From the NCBI RefSeq assembly GCF_004346225.1, contig NZ_SMAJ01000004.1, forward strand, positions 248,001-312,000: a stretch of DNA of 64,000 nt, written 5' to 3'. The notes under the pieces were generated by a model that saw only the letters and a list, made by a program, of their open reading frames with translations, made no database searches and had not been told where the DNA came from. The position numbers and the translations under genes are program-made. Origin of the DNA: Paralcaligenes ureilyticus. GTDB lineage: Bacteria > Pseudomonadota > Gammaproteobacteria > Burkholderiales > Burkholderiaceae_B. How positions within the stretch are numbered: the first letter of the stretch is position 1; the number at the start of each line of letters is the position of its first letter. Of this stretch, positions 44,024-53,401 are shown in pieces.

Positions 44024-45910
44024 TTATGCCGCGACCGTGTCCAGGTAGCGACAGTCCAGTTCAAGCGCCAGTTCGTCGAACCCCATGATTTCCAGATTGA
44101 CGATTTGCCCGCGCTCCAGCTCCGGTAGTGTGGCCACCCTGATAACCAGGGGCGCGCAGGACAAACGCACCAGATCGTCGCGCAGGACGCTGGCTTGCAC
44201 GTTGCGCAGGCCTTGTTGCTGCAGCCAGCGCAGGCACCAATAGCGTTCCATGGCGTTCTGGAACTCGTTCCAGACGGCGTATTGCGCGTCGAACGCACCG
44301 ATGATGGCGAACAGATCGGCGTCTTTGGGCTTGAAGGGGGCAACCAGGCGCGCCGACACGCCATGCTCGGCCGCGGCCAGAATTTGCCACTGGTTGACCA
44401 GGTCGACGTAGCGGCGCAAAGGCGAGGTGCACCACGCATATTGCGCAACGCCGATGGCCTCGTGCGGCAAGGCCTGGGTGGACATGCGCACGCGGCCCAT
44501 CTGTTGCGAGCGGTAGATGGCGGGCACGCCATGGTCGGCCAGCAGGCCGCCCCAAAGATTGTTGGTCAGTATCATGTACTCGGCCACCAGCCTGTCCAGA
44601 GGCGCGTTGCGGCGCCGCGCGATCAGTTGCACGGGGGTGTCGGGATCGTGCGGCGAGCCTTGCAACGAAAAGGAATAATCGATGCGATTATTGTTCTCGG
44701 GCTTGCCGCGCACCAGGTCGCGCTGCGCGCTCAGGCGCTGGGCCAGTTGCCACAAGGGGCGCAGCCAGTGCGCGTAGGGCAGTTCGGCCTGCGGGTCGTT
44801 CAGGGCTTCTTCGGTGATGAGGTCGTCGAGCACATCGTGACGCAGGTTTTCACGCACCTGTATGCGTTCCAGCCGCGTTTCGGTCGACACTATCTCGCCC
44901 GTGTCCAGCCGCGCGTTAACGTATAGAGACAGTACGGGCCGAGTCTGGCCGGCGTTGAGCGAAAACGCCTCGATCAGCTCATCGGGCAGCATGGGGATTT
45001 TCTGCCCCGGGAAATACACCGTCGACATGCGCGCGCGGGCCAGTTTGTCCAGATCGTTGCCGCGTTGCACCGCCAGGCCGGGGGCGGCAATATGGATGCC
45101 GACCCGTACGGTCGTGTCGTCGATGTGTTCGACCGACAGGGCGTCGTCGATTTCCGTAGTGCTGCTGTCGTCGACCGAGTAGGCCTCCACTTCGGCCAGG
45201 GGAAGGTTGGCGCCGATCTCGGGCAGCTCGACCGGGGCGAAGCCGCATCCTTTGGGGAAATGGGCCGATAGAAACCGGTGCTGGTGCAGGGCCAGTGCGT
45301 GGGGCCAGGCGCCCAGCTTGAGCAGCAGCCGCTCGGGGCTGGTATTGAGTTGCGTGACGGCTGCGTCGAAGGCTTTCCACTGCTGCGAATTTTTGTCCGG
45401 CCGGGTCAGCAGGGTATTGGCCGCTTCGGCGATCGGCGCGGGCAGCACGCCGCCTATCATCTGGTCGATCCATTCCTGTTGCTGATTGAGCTGCTTTTGC
45501 TTTTTCTCGATGGCCGCCAGGGCCGCCGCCAGAATCTCGGGCGGCGCGGGCCGGTAGCATCCCTTGCCGCGCCGGTGAAAGTACGCGGGGGCGCTGCTCA
45601 GCGCAAAAATCAGCGCGGCTTTTTCGATGGCGTCGGGTGGGTGGCCAAAATATTCTTCGGCAAACTGGGTGGCTTCGAACTCTTCTTGCGGGGTGCATTC
45701 CCACAGAAAGTCGATCTCGAAGGTGGCGGCCAAGGCATGGGCCTGGGCAAGCAGGGCCGCAGGCGCCGGTTGCTCAAATTGGAAGAGCACGGCGGTGGTT
45801 TTTATTTTGCTGCGCTTGCCCGATTCGGATTCGACCTGCAGGCTTGCGTCGCTTTGCGAAAAAATCTTTTCAGCCTTGAAATTTCCGCTGTCTTCATACA
45901 GAACGTACAT
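44024..45910 (-). CDS. RNase II/RNB-domain exoribonuclease
   Basis: 628 residues. The RNB core has the metal-binding Asp cluster VDDSSTTEIDDALSVEHID and RARMSTVYFPGQKIPMLPDE, then RLERIQVRENLRHDVL and the ...RSQQMGRVRMSTQALPHEA segment with YAWCTSPLRRYVDLVNQWQ. Such enzymes degrade RNA processively from the 3' end. The N-terminal part (MYVLYEDSGNFKAEKIFSQS) differs from E. coli RNase II and defines the rnb family of Burkholderiales. First gene of the rnb-tonB-aroE-mtgA run, although a 32-bp gap separates it from tonB. Confidence 0.9.
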   Translation of the reverse strand: MYVLYEDSGNFKAEKIFSQSDASLQVESESGKRSKIKTTAVLFQFEQPAPAALLAQAHALAATFEIDFLWECTPQEEFEATQFAEEYFGHPPDAIEKAALIFALSSAPAYFHRRGKGCYRPAPPEILAAALAAIEKKQKQLNQQQEWIDQMIGGVLPAPIAEAANTLLTRPDKNSQQWKAFDAAVTQLNTSPERLLLKLGAWPHALALHQHRFLSAHFPKGCGFAPVELPEIGANLPLAEVEAYSVDDSSTTEIDDALSVEHIDDTTVRVGIHIAAPGLAVQRGNDLDKLARARMSTVYFPGQKIPMLPDELIEAFSLNAGQTRPVLSLYVNARLDTGEIVSTETRLERIQVRENLRHDVLDDLITEEALNDPQAELPYAHWLRPLWQLAQRLSAQRDLVRGKPENNNRIDYSFSLQGSPHDPDTPVQLIARRRNAPLDRLVAEYMILTNNLWGGLLADHGVPAIYRSQQMGRVRMSTQALPHEAIGVAQYAWCTSPLRRYVDLVNQWQILAAAEHGVSARLVAPFKPKDADLFAIIGAFDAQYAVWNEFQNAMERYWCLRWLQQQGLRNVQASVLRDDLVRLSCAPLVIRVATLPELERGQIVNLEIMGFDELALELDCRYLDTVAA

Positions 45911-45929
45911 AGTGACCTATTTGTGCTTT

Positions 45930-45955
45930 TGTAGCGGCAGCCCTTGTGGCTGCCA
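45930..45955 (+). repeat. REP element left of structured element copy 2
   Basis: A GGCAGC-type REP 19 bp upstream of the rnb start codon and 17 bp from the structured element. It may lie in the rnb leader. Confidence 0.88.
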
Positions 45956-45972
45956 TCGTTTTTACTGAAATA

Positions 45973-46215
45973 TTCTAGCCCCGCAGCGTGGCCGCTCAAG
46001 GTGGATCGGGCTCTGACGTGCACGGTTCTGGCTGCGCCAGAACTTCCCGCGGGCAGAGCCTGCTTCGGGGCGGCGTGCGAACTCGCGGGGCGAATAGCCC
46101 ACTGGGCTATTCGCAAGCGTCCCGCTCAAACAGCGCACGCCTTGCATCCCCGAATCAGACCCTGCCCGCGGCGCGCCCGAATCGCCCGCCCCACCTTGAG
46201 CGACCACGCCGCTAG
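45973..46215 (+). repeat. 243-bp structured palindromic element, copy 2
   Basis: Starts TTCTAGCCCCGC. The outer arms CGTGGCCGCTCAAGGTGG and CCACCTTGAGCGACCACG pair. Hairpins are GTTCTGGCTGCGCCAGAAC and the apical GCGAATAGCCCACTGGGC...; blocks TGACGTGCACGG, TTCGGGGCGG, GTGCGAACTCGC and CAAACAGCGCACGCCTTG are shared with the other copies. It fills most of the 406-bp gap between rnb and yqiA. No likely protein is encoded. Confidence 0.87.
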
Positions 46216-46226
46216 ACTGGTGAAAA

Positions 46227-46298
46227 TGGCAGCCACGAGGGCTGCCCCTACACTCGCTGCAGGTACGTATTTTGTAGCGGCACCCCTTGTGGGTGCCA
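46227..46298. repeat. REP pair right of structured element copy 2
   Basis: REPs at 46227-46252 (-, foot GTAGGGGC) and 46273-46298 (+, GGCACC type), 11 bp after the structured element and 20 bp before the yqiA stop. Confidence 0.88.
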
Positions 46299-46317
46299 CC
46301 GGTCATCGTAACTACCT

Positions 46318-46911
46318 TCAGGATGAACCCAGCGCAAAATCCAGCACCTCGGGCAGCCATTGCTCGAAATCGGCCATGCCGTGGTCGCTGCCTTCAATAA
46401 TATGGCCGCGGCTGCCGGTGTACCAGTCGGCCATTTCGTGCCAGTCCAGCACTTCGTCGCCGGTGGCGGCCAGCAGAAAATAGCGTTGCGGGTGTGCCGG
46501 GCGGCCTACGGCCATCTCGGCCAGCTCGTCGACGTAGGCCGGCAGGAAGATAAAGGGTTCGTCTGAATGAAAGAGCGTGTGTTCGCCTACCTGGGTGGCC
46601 AGATCGCGCGCGGCATACACCACGGGGTTGAGCAGTACGGCCCGGCATTTCCATTGTTCGGCCAGGCAGGTGGCGTAGTAGCCGCCCAGAGAGGACCCGA
46701 TCAGGGTCAGGTCGTGGGCTACGTCCAGGCCTTGCTCGGCTTGCGCCTGCTCGATAATGTGGCGCACCTTTGCCAGGCTGCGTTCGGGGCTGGCCGGCAG
46801 TTGCGGGCAGACCCATTCGTGCGCCAGGCCGCGGCTTTGCAGGGCCTGCGCGACAAGCTGGGCCTTGAAGGATTTGGGGGAAGAACGGAAACCGTGCAGG
46901 TACAGAATCAT
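46318..46911 (-). CDS. YqiA/YcfP-family alpha/beta-hydrolase (esterase)
   Basis: 197 residues. The small alpha/beta-hydrolase starts ILYLHGFRSSPKSFKAQ; the nucleophile Ser lies in LIGSSLGGYYATCLAEQW, the acid in AATGDEVLDWHEM and His in IEGSDHGMADFEQWL. The family are esterases with unknown natural substrates. It is 21 bp downstream of mpl on the same strand. Confidence 0.9.
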   Translation of the reverse strand: MILYLHGFRSSPKSFKAQLVAQALQSRGLAHEWVCPQLPASPERSLAKVRHIIEQAQAEQGLDVAHDLTLIGSSLGGYYATCLAEQWKCRAVLLNPVVYAARDLATQVGEHTLFHSDEPFIFLPAYVDELAEMAVGRPAHPQRYFLLAATGDEVLDWHEMADWYTGSRGHIIEGSDHGMADFEQWLPEVLDFALGSS

Positions 46912-46932
46912 GGGGCGCCTCGCGCGGGGCCG

Positions 46933-48297
46933 CTATAAGCGGTCCAGGAGTTTTTGGTGGATGCCGCCGAACCCGCCGTTGCTCATGACCAGGATTGTAT
47001 CGCCGGCCTGGGCGGCGGCGGCAATGGCGGCGATCATGGTGTCCAGATCGTCGTAAGCCTTGGCTCGTTCGCCCATGGATGCGAAAACCTGCTTCGGGTC
47101 CCATCCCAAGGCATGCTTGCCGGCCGTGGCGCCAAAGCAGAATATCAGGTCGGCCGCCTGCAGCGCGGCGGGCAGCCTGGCGGCCATGGTGCCTAGCTTC
47201 ATGGTGTTGGACCGCGGTTCGAGCACGGCCAGTATCCGTCCCGCACCGACTTGTTTGCGCAAGCCCTGGAGCGTTGTGGCAATGGCCGTGGGATGGTGGG
47301 CGAAATCATCATAAACGGCAACCTGCCTGACCGTGCCGCGCAATTCCATGCGGCGTTTGACCCCCGCAAAGGCGGATAACGCCGCCAGGCCTTCCTGGGG
47401 GGGTACGCCGACATGCTCGGCCGCGGCCAAGGCGGCCAGGGCGTTCAAGCGGTTATGTTCGCCGCCGAGATTCCAGCCGATGGCGCCCAGGGCCTGCCCG
47501 TTGTGAACCACGTCGAAATGGCCGTCGTCGGCGTCGGCCCTGACTACGGCTTGCCATGCCCCGTGGCCGCCGAAACGGACCAGCGGCGTCCAGCAGCCGC
47601 GATCCAGCACGCGGTCGATGGCTTCGCTGCCATCGGGGGCAATAATGCGCCCTTGTGCGGGGATGGTGCGCACCAGATGATGGAATTGGGTTTCTATGGC
47701 CTGCAGATCGGGGAAGATGTCGGCGTGATCGTATTCCAGGTTGTTCAGAATGGCGGTGCGAGGCCGGTAATGAACGAATTTGGAGCGTTTGTCGAAAAAC
47801 GCCGTGTCGTATTCGTCGGCTTCGATGACAAACAGCGATTGCCCCGGTTGATAGCGGGCCGACACTTTAAGATCGCGGGCGATGCCGCCGACGAGGAAGT
47901 TGGGCTCGCGCCCGGCGTGTTCCAGTATCCATGCCAGCATGGCGCTGGTGGTCGTTTTGCCGTGGGTGCCGGCGACGGCCAGGACATGCTGGCCGCGCAG
48001 GATATGCTCGCCCAGCCATTGCGGGCCGGACGTGTACGGCAGGCCCTGGTTCAGTATGGCTTCCATTAACGGATTGCCGCGCGTGACGACGTTGCCGATA
48101 ATGAACAGGTCGGGCCGCAACTGGGCTTGCTCGGGCCCAAAGCCTTCAATAAGCTTGATGCCTTGTTCTTCAAGCTGTGTGCTCATGGGGGGGTAGACGC
48201 CCGCATCGCAGCCGGTGACTGTGTGGCCCGCCGCACGGGCGATCAGCGCCAGGCCGCCCATGAATGTGCCGCAAATGCCTAGAATATGTAGGTGCAT
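46933..48297 (-). CDS. mpl: UDP-N-acetylmuramate:L-alanyl-gamma-D-glutamyl-meso-diaminopimelate ligase
   Basis: 454 residues from ATG 48297 (MHLHILGICGTFMGGLALIA), with GGAGAG upstream; the frame to 48375 is spurious. Mur-ligase fold: ATP loop AVAGTHGKTTTSAMLAWIL, ADEYDTAFFDKRSKFVHYRP and DDFAHHPTAIATTLQGLR. It re-attaches recycled murein tripeptide to UDP-MurNAc in the cytosol. It diverges from the thioredoxin-like gene. Confidence 0.94.
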   Translation of the reverse strand: MHLHILGICGTFMGGLALIARAAGHTVTGCDAGVYPPMSTQLEEQGIKLIEGFGPEQAQLRPDLFIIGNVVTRGNPLMEAILNQGLPYTSGPQWLGEHILRGQHVLAVAGTHGKTTTSAMLAWILEHAGREPNFLVGGIARDLKVSARYQPGQSLFVIEADEYDTAFFDKRSKFVHYRPRTAILNNLEYDHADIFPDLQAIETQFHHLVRTIPAQGRIIAPDGSEAIDRVLDRGCWTPLVRFGGHGAWQAVVRADADDGHFDVVHNGQALGAIGWNLGGEHNRLNALAALAAAEHVGVPPQEGLAALSAFAGVKRRMELRGTVRQVAVYDDFAHHPTAIATTLQGLRKQVGAGRILAVLEPRSNTMKLGTMAARLPAALQAADLIFCFGATAGKHALGWDPKQVFASMGERAKAYDDLDTMIAAIAAAAQAGDTILVMSNGGFGGIHQKLLDRL

Positions 48298-48404
48298 AAA
48301 ACTCTCCAGCGGCCATTGTAAAGGCAGCGCCGCGGGGCTGCTGCCCGCGGTTTGCGCGATGCTATGATTAGCCAACCGGCAATCACCACATAAATGGGAT
48401 CATC

Positions 48405-48911
48405 ATGAAACGGCGAGCTTTTTTACGCCACGCAATGCTATGGGCGGGTGCTGCCTGTAGCGCTACGCCTTATTGGGCGCTGGCCGACGACTTCGGCTCT
48501 GTTGGCCTGTTTGACCGCAGCTTTCCCGATCCCGAGGGCGCGACGCACCCCATGTCGGGGTGGCTCGGCAAGCCCGTGGTGATGAATTTCTGGGCGACGT
48601 GGTGTCCGCCTTGTGTAAAAGAAATGCCCGATCTGGACGCTTTGCATAAAAAATACCCGACCGTGCAGTTTCTGGGAATGGGTGTGGATACGGCCAGCAA
48701 TATCCGCAGTTTTATCCAGAAAACCCGGGTTTCCTATCCTTTGCTGGTGGTGGGCCACGACGGCATACGGCTGATGCGCGATCTGGGCAACCAGGTAGGA
48801 GGGCTGCCCTTTACGGTGGTTTTCGACGCCAAAGGGCACGCGATCCATCGCGTTCTGGGCGAAATCAAGCCGGCCGAATTCGAGCCGGTCGTACGAGGCC
48901 TGTCGGTCTAG
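48405..48911 (+). CDS. TlpA/ResA-type thiol-disulfide protein
   Basis: 168 residues. The N-terminus MKRRAFLRHAMLWAGAACSA resembles a Tat or lipoprotein-like export signal. The mature thioredoxin fold has the active site FWATWCPPCVKEMPDL (Cys67, Cys70) and cis-Pro in GGLPFTVVFD. It probably reduces or isomerises disulfides in periplasmic proteins such as apocytochromes. It is divergent from mpl; aroQ follows after 119 bp. Confidence 0.9.
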   Translation: MKRRAFLRHAMLWAGAACSATPYWALADDFGSVGLFDRSFPDPEGATHPMSGWLGKPVVMNFWATWCPPCVKEMPDLDALHKKYPTVQFLGMGVDTASNIRSFIQKTRVSYPLLVVGHDGIRLMRDLGNQVGGLPFTVVFDAKGHAIHRVLGEIKPAEFEPVVRGLSV

Positions 48912-49030
48912 TTGTTCTCTCCGGCCCGGGTATGGCGATTTTGCAAGATTTTGCAAATCATGGGCGTTTAATGGACAAATAGCGGTTTTTAGCGTAAAAA
49001 GCGTTCTATCGAATAAAGAGCTAATAGGCT

Positions 49031-49465
49031 ATGACGCAACAAATCCTGGTTTTGCACGGTCCCAACCTCAATTTGCTTGGAACGCGCGAACCCGAGGTCT
49101 ATGGGCGGCAGACGCTGGGCGACATTAACGCCAATCTGCAGCAAATCGCCGCCCAGGCGGGGGCGGTGTGCAGTGTGTTCCAAAGCAATCATGAAGGCGA
49201 GCTGGTCGATCGCATTCAGAAGGCCGGCGGAGACAAAGTCGATTTCATTATTATCAATGCGGCGGCGTACACTCACACCAGCGTCGCCTTGCGAGATGCC
49301 CTGGCGGCCGTGGCGATTCCATTTGTCGAAGTGCATTTGTCCAATGTTTATAAGCGCGAATCGTTTCGCCATCATTCCTATTTATCCGATACGGCGCGGG
49401 CGGTGGTAGCGGGGTTGGGCGCGTTTGGCTACGAGGCGGCATTGCGCTACGCCCTAAGCAGCTAG
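49031..49465 (+). CDS. aroQ: 3-dehydroquinate dehydratase, type II
   Basis: 144 residues. Motifs are [19 protein letters not shown] (catalytic Tyr), [35 protein letters not shown] and [18 protein letters not shown]. It forms the dodecameric dehydratase of the shikimate pathway. It is followed by accB-accC, the common order in proteobacteria. Confidence 0.96.
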   Translation: MTQQILVLHGPNLNLLGTREPEVYGRQTLGDINANLQQIAAQAGAVCSVFQSNHEGELVDRIQKAGGDKVDFIIINAAAYTHTSVALRDALAAVAIPFVEVHLSNVYKRESFRHHSYLSDTARAVVAGLGAFGYEAALRYALSS

Positions 49466-49556
49466 GAGCTGTCCGGCGCGGGCGGCCTGTTTTTTTACTT
49501 ATTCAACGTTTGCTTTCGCAGTTTTATTGCGTGAAGCCATGTCATGGGAAGTTTGT

Positions 49557-50000
49557 ATGGACCTGAGAAAACTGAAAACCCTGATCGACCTGGTGGCCGA
49601 ATCAGGCATCGCCGAGTTGGAGATTACCGAAGGCGAGGGCAAGGTCAGAATTGTTAAATTTTCGCAAACCTTGCAGCCGGTGCCCATGAGCTATGCGGCG
49701 CCCGCCGCGCCTGTGGCGGCCGCTGCGGCTGCCGCAACGGCGGCCCCGGTGCCGGCCGTGCCCGCCGGGCATCAGGTCAAGGCGCCGATGGTGGGGACGT
49801 TCTACCGTTCACCCACCCCGGGCGCATCGCCGTTTGTAGAGCTGGGGCAGAGCGTCAAAGAGGGCGAGCCCTTGTGCATTATCGAAGCCATGAAGCTTTT
49901 GAACGAGATCGAGGCCGACAAATCGGGCGTGATCACCGAAATCCTGGTTGAAAACGGCGAACCCGTTGAATATGGTCAACCCCTGTTTGTAATTGGCTGA
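49557..50000 (+). CDS. accB: Biotin carboxyl carrier protein of acetyl-CoA carboxylase
   Basis: 147 residues from ATG 49557, with GGGAAG 5-6 bases upstream; the longer frame to 49527 lacks support. The N-terminal [17 protein letters not shown] is followed by an Ala/Pro-rich linker and the biotinyl domain with Lys113 in [17 protein letters not shown]. It carries carboxybiotin between AccC and the carboxyltransferase. accC follows after 4 bp. Confidence 0.96.
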   Translation: MDLRKLKTLIDLVAESGIAELEITEGEGKVRIVKFSQTLQPVPMSYAAPAAPVAAAAAAATAAPVPAVPAGHQVKAPMVGTFYRSPTPGASPFVELGQSVKEGEPLCIIEAMKLLNEIEADKSGVITEILVENGEPVEYGQPLFVIG

Positions 50001-50004
50001 ACCG

Positions 50005-51351
50005 ATGTTTGAAAAAATTCTTATTGCCAATCGCGGCGAAATTGCCTTGCGCATACAGCGCGCCTGCCGTGAACTGGGCGTTAAAACAGTGGTGGTGCAT
50101 TCCGAGGCCGATCGCGACGCGATGTATGTGCACCTGGCCGACGAGTCGGTATGCATAGGCCCGCCGGCTGCCCGGGACAGCTACCTGAACATGCCTGCCC
50201 TGATCTCCGCGGCCGAAGTCACCGATGCCGAGGCGATTCATCCGGGCTACGGGTTTTTGGCCGAAAACGCCGATTTTGCCGATCGGGTTGAAAAAAGCGG
50301 CTTTGTTTTCATCGGCCCCAGCCCAGCGTCGATACGCCTGATGGGCGACAAGGTCAGCGCCAAGCACGCCATGATCGAGGCCGGCGTACCGGTCGTGCCG
50401 GGGTCGGCGGGCGCCTTGCCCGACGATCCGCAGGAAGTTTTGCGCATTGGGCGCGAGGTGGGCTACCCGGTCATTATCAAGGCCTCGGGGGGCGGCGGCG
50501 GGCGCGGCATGCGGGTGGTGTACACCGAAGCGGCCTTGCTCAACGCCGTGACGATGACGCGCGCCGAAGCGGGCGCCGCGTTCAACAACCCGGAAGTCTA
50601 TATGGAGAAGTTCCTCGAGAACCCGCGCCATATCGAAATCCAGGTACTGGCCGATGGCGGGCGTAATTCGATCTGGCTGGGCGAGCGCGATTGTTCCATG
50701 CAGCGGCGCCACCAGAAGGTGATCGAGGAAGCGCCGGCGCCAGGCATTCCGCGGCGGCTCATCGAACGGATCGGCGAGCGTTGCGCCGAGGCCTGCCGCA
50801 AGATCGGCTATCGCAGCGCCGGGACGTTCGAGTTTCTATTTGAGAATGACGAGTTCTATTTCATTGAAATGAACACCCGGATCCAGGTCGAGCACACCGT
50901 AACGGAAATGATTACCGGGGTCGATCTGGTGCAGCAGCAGATCCGGATTGCCGCCGGCGAGAAATTCCTTTTGCGCCAGCGCGATATCCAGATTCGTGGG
51001 CATGCCGTCGAGTGCCGCATCAATGCGGAAGATCCGTTCAAGTTCACCCCCAGTCCGGGGCGCATTACCAATTGGCATGTGCCCGGCGGCCCCGGCGTAC
51101 GCATGGATTCTCATGTGTTCACCGATTATGTCGTGCCGCCCAATTACGACTCGATGATCGCCAAGCTGATCACCTATGGCGATACGCGCGAACAAGCTAT
51201 TGCACGAATGGAAATTGCCCTGTCGGAAATGGTGGTGGAAGGCATACGCACCAATATCCCCTTGCATCGCGAGTTGATGCAGGATGCGCACTTTCGCGAA
51301 GGCGGCACCAGCATCCATTTTCTTGAGCACAAGCTAGCGCAGCGTCCTTAA
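50005..51351 (+). CDS. accC: Biotin carboxylase of acetyl-CoA carboxylase
   Basis: 448 residues from ATG 50005 ([20 protein letters not shown]). The ATP-grasp enzyme has [51 protein letters not shown] and [18 protein letters not shown]. It carboxylates the biotin of AccB with bicarbonate and ATP. Length is normal and the operon order is conserved; prmA follows after 69 bp. Confidence 0.97.
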   Translation: MFEKILIANRGEIALRIQRACRELGVKTVVVHSEADRDAMYVHLADESVCIGPPAARDSYLNMPALISAAEVTDAEAIHPGYGFLAENADFADRVEKSGFVFIGPSPASIRLMGDKVSAKHAMIEAGVPVVPGSAGALPDDPQEVLRIGREVGYPVIIKASGGGGGRGMRVVYTEAALLNAVTMTRAEAGAAFNNPEVYMEKFLENPRHIEIQVLADGGRNSIWLGERDCSMQRRHQKVIEEAPAPGIPRRLIERIGERCAEACRKIGYRSAGTFEFLFENDEFYFIEMNTRIQVEHTVTEMITGVDLVQQQIRIAAGEKFLLRQRDIQIRGHAVECRINAEDPFKFTPSPGRITNWHVPGGPGVRMDSHVFTDYVVPPNYDSMIAKLITYGDTREQAIARMEIALSEMVVEGIRTNIPLHRELMQDAHFREGGTSIHFLEHKLAQRP

Positions 51352-51420
51352 GCCCTGTGTCACAGCCTTCGGCGCTGCGTGGCCGAGCCGGGGCGCGCCC
51401 GGGTTTTTACTGGAATTATT

Positions 51421-52344
51421 ATGCGTGAACTCGTCCTAAGCTGCCGGGAAGACCAGGCCGAGGCGCTGTCGGACGCCTTGCTCGAGGCGGGCGTCCTGTC
51501 GGTTTCCGTGGAAGACGCCGATAGCGATACCGATGCCGAGCAGCCCTTGTTTGGCGAGCCGGGCCTGGAACCCGAGATTCAGGCATGGCGGCGCAATCGC
51601 GTTGTCGCCCTGTTGCCCGATGGCGCCGATCCGCAGCAAATTCTGGAGCAGGTGGCGGCGGCGTTAAGCGACCCCGTGGCGCCCGGCTGGCTGGTGCGCG
51701 AGGTGCCTGATGCCGATTGGGTGCGGCTCACGCAGGCGCAGTTCGGACCGATTAAAATTGGCGAACGCATCTGGATTGTGCCCAGCTGGCATCGGGACGA
51801 CCCCGGCGTGCCGCCCTCCGGCCCACGGGCCGCCGCGGGCGACGGGCCGATTCATATCGAGCTCGATCCGGGGCTGGCGTTTGGCACGGGCAGTCATCCC
51901 ACGACGCATCTTTGTCTGGAATGGCTGACCGAGCACGTGCGGGGTGGCGAAACGTTGCTGGATTACGGTTGCGGCTCGGGCATTTTGGCGATTGCCGCCC
52001 GGCTGTTGGGGGCGGGCCGCTGCTGGGCGGTCGATATCGACGAGCAGGCGGTGGACTCTACCCGCTACAATGCCCAAGTCAACCAGGTTGTGCTGGAGGC
52101 CATGCTGCCCGATGCGCTGGCCGCCGGGCAGACTGAGCTGGTGGTGGCGAATATATTGTCCAACCCTTTGAAGGTGCTGGCGCCCATGTTGTCCAATCGG
52201 GTGGCGCCGGGCGGCCGGCTGGCCCTGTCGGGTGTTCTGGAGAGGCAGGCCGATGAGGTGGCCCAGGCCTATGCGCCGTGGTTGGCCCTGCGCGTATGGC
52301 GTGCGCGCGACGGGTGGGTGTGTTTGCACGGACGCCGCAATTAA
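51421..52344 (+). CDS. prmA: Ribosomal protein L11 methyltransferase
   Basis: 307 residues from ATG 51421 (MRELVLSCREDQAEAL). The N-terminal substrate domain is followed by the SAM-dependent fold: LDPGLAFGTGSHPTTHLCLE, LLDYGCGSGILAIAARLLG and VVANILSNPLKVLAPML. It trimethylates L11. It lies between accC and the DUF3426 gene, as in Bordetella-like genomes. Confidence 0.94.
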   Translation: MRELVLSCREDQAEALSDALLEAGVLSVSVEDADSDTDAEQPLFGEPGLEPEIQAWRRNRVVALLPDGADPQQILEQVAAALSDPVAPGWLVREVPDADWVRLTQAQFGPIKIGERIWIVPSWHRDDPGVPPSGPRAAAGDGPIHIELDPGLAFGTGSHPTTHLCLEWLTEHVRGGETLLDYGCGSGILAIAARLLGAGRCWAVDIDEQAVDSTRYNAQVNQVVLEAMLPDALAAGQTELVVANILSNPLKVLAPMLSNRVAPGGRLALSGVLERQADEVAQAYAPWLALRVWRARDGWVCLHGRRN

Positions 52345-52360
52345 CGAATGATTTCCGTTT

Positions 52361-53392
52361 ATGGATTTAAATACGCAATGCCCTCGATGTGGCACAGTAT
52401 TCGCAGCTAGCCTCGAGCAGTTGCAACTGCGCAAAGGCTATATCCGCTGCACCCATTGTGCGTATATTTTCGATGGCTTCGAATCCGCCGTGGCAGGCGA
52501 TGCGCCAGTTGCCGAGGCGCCACCCGCCGCGCCGGCTGCTCCGTTTACATCGGGCGTCAGGCCCAGCGTCGTGCGCCAGCGTTCGGCCTCCGACCCTCGC
52601 GGCACTGCCCCAGCCGCCTATGTGCCGGTTGAGCCCGAGGGCGCGCGCCCGCCCGCAACACCCGCCTTTACGATCTCGTCGGCACGCTCTGCGCCGCGCA
52701 GCACGCGCACCGAACCCGTTGTGGAGATGCCCGAGCCCGCGGGCGCCGCGCAGGATTCGCGGCCGGAATCGTTTTATATCGATGGTCCTGCCAGCCCTCC
52801 CGAATCGTCCGCCATTTATGTCGACCCGATTGCCGGTGGAGAGCGCGCCTCGCCTCGTTTGCCGGAATTTCTGGATAGCCGTTACGAGCGCCGCGCGGGC
52901 TTTGCCCGGGTGTTTTGGGGTGCCTTGCTGGTGATTGGCTTGGCGCTTTTGGCCGCGCAACTGGTTTATGTCTACAGGGCGCAAATTGCCGCCCAGGCGC
53001 CCGTTTTCCGCCCGATCCTCACCGAGGCGTGCGTGCCGCTTAAATGCGATGTGCCTTATCCGCGGCACATTCTGCGTATTGCCATCATGAATTCGTCGTT
53101 GCGCACCGTGACCAATGGCGCCAATGCCAACCCGGATGTCAGCCAGATGATGCTGCAGGTCACTTTGCGCAATACGTACGACAAGCCCCAGGAGTGGCCC
53201 ACCCTGACGCTGGATTTGATGAATTTTTCGGGTGTGCTCGTGGCGAAAAAAAATATCCCCCCGCAAGACTACCTGACGCCCGAAGCCTTGAAAGGGCCGT
53301 TTGCCGCGGGCAGTGAAATTGTGGTGGCTGTGCCGGTAAGCGTGACCGGATTCAAGATTAATGGTTTTCAACTAGGTAAGTTTTTTCCTTAA
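52361..53392 (+). CDS. Zinc-ribbon, DUF3426-family membrane protein
   Basis: 343 residues. An N-terminal MJ0042-type zinc ribbon (CPRCGTVF ... CTHCAYIF), a long Pro/Ala-rich linker, one membrane helix (VFWGALLVIGLALLAAQLVYV) and a C-terminal DUF3426 domain with LKCDVPYPRHILRIAIMNSS. It probably sits in the inner membrane with the ribbon in the cytosol. Function unknown. It is placed 16 bp after prmA and 9 bp before the PfkB kinase gene. Confidence 0.88.
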   Translation: MDLNTQCPRCGTVFAASLEQLQLRKGYIRCTHCAYIFDGFESAVAGDAPVAEAPPAAPAAPFTSGVRPSVVRQRSASDPRGTAPAAYVPVEPEGARPPATPAFTISSARSAPRSTRTEPVVEMPEPAGAAQDSRPESFYIDGPASPPESSAIYVDPIAGGERASPRLPEFLDSRYERRAGFARVFWGALLVIGLALLAAQLVYVYRAQIAAQAPVFRPILTEACVPLKCDVPYPRHILRIAIMNSSLRTVTNGANANPDVSQMMLQVTLRNTYDKPQEWPTLTLDLMNFSGVLVAKKNIPPQDYLTPEALKGPFAAGSEIVVAVPVSVTGFKINGFQLGKFFP

Positions 53393-53401
53393 AGGATTGG
53401 A

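Noticed and set aside
45962-46360. Open frames in and around the 243-bp elements (SQNRARQSP-type peptides)
   Set aside because: They arise from the palindromic repeat itself, recur at all copies in both strands, lack ribosome sites and show stem covariation instead of codon conservation.
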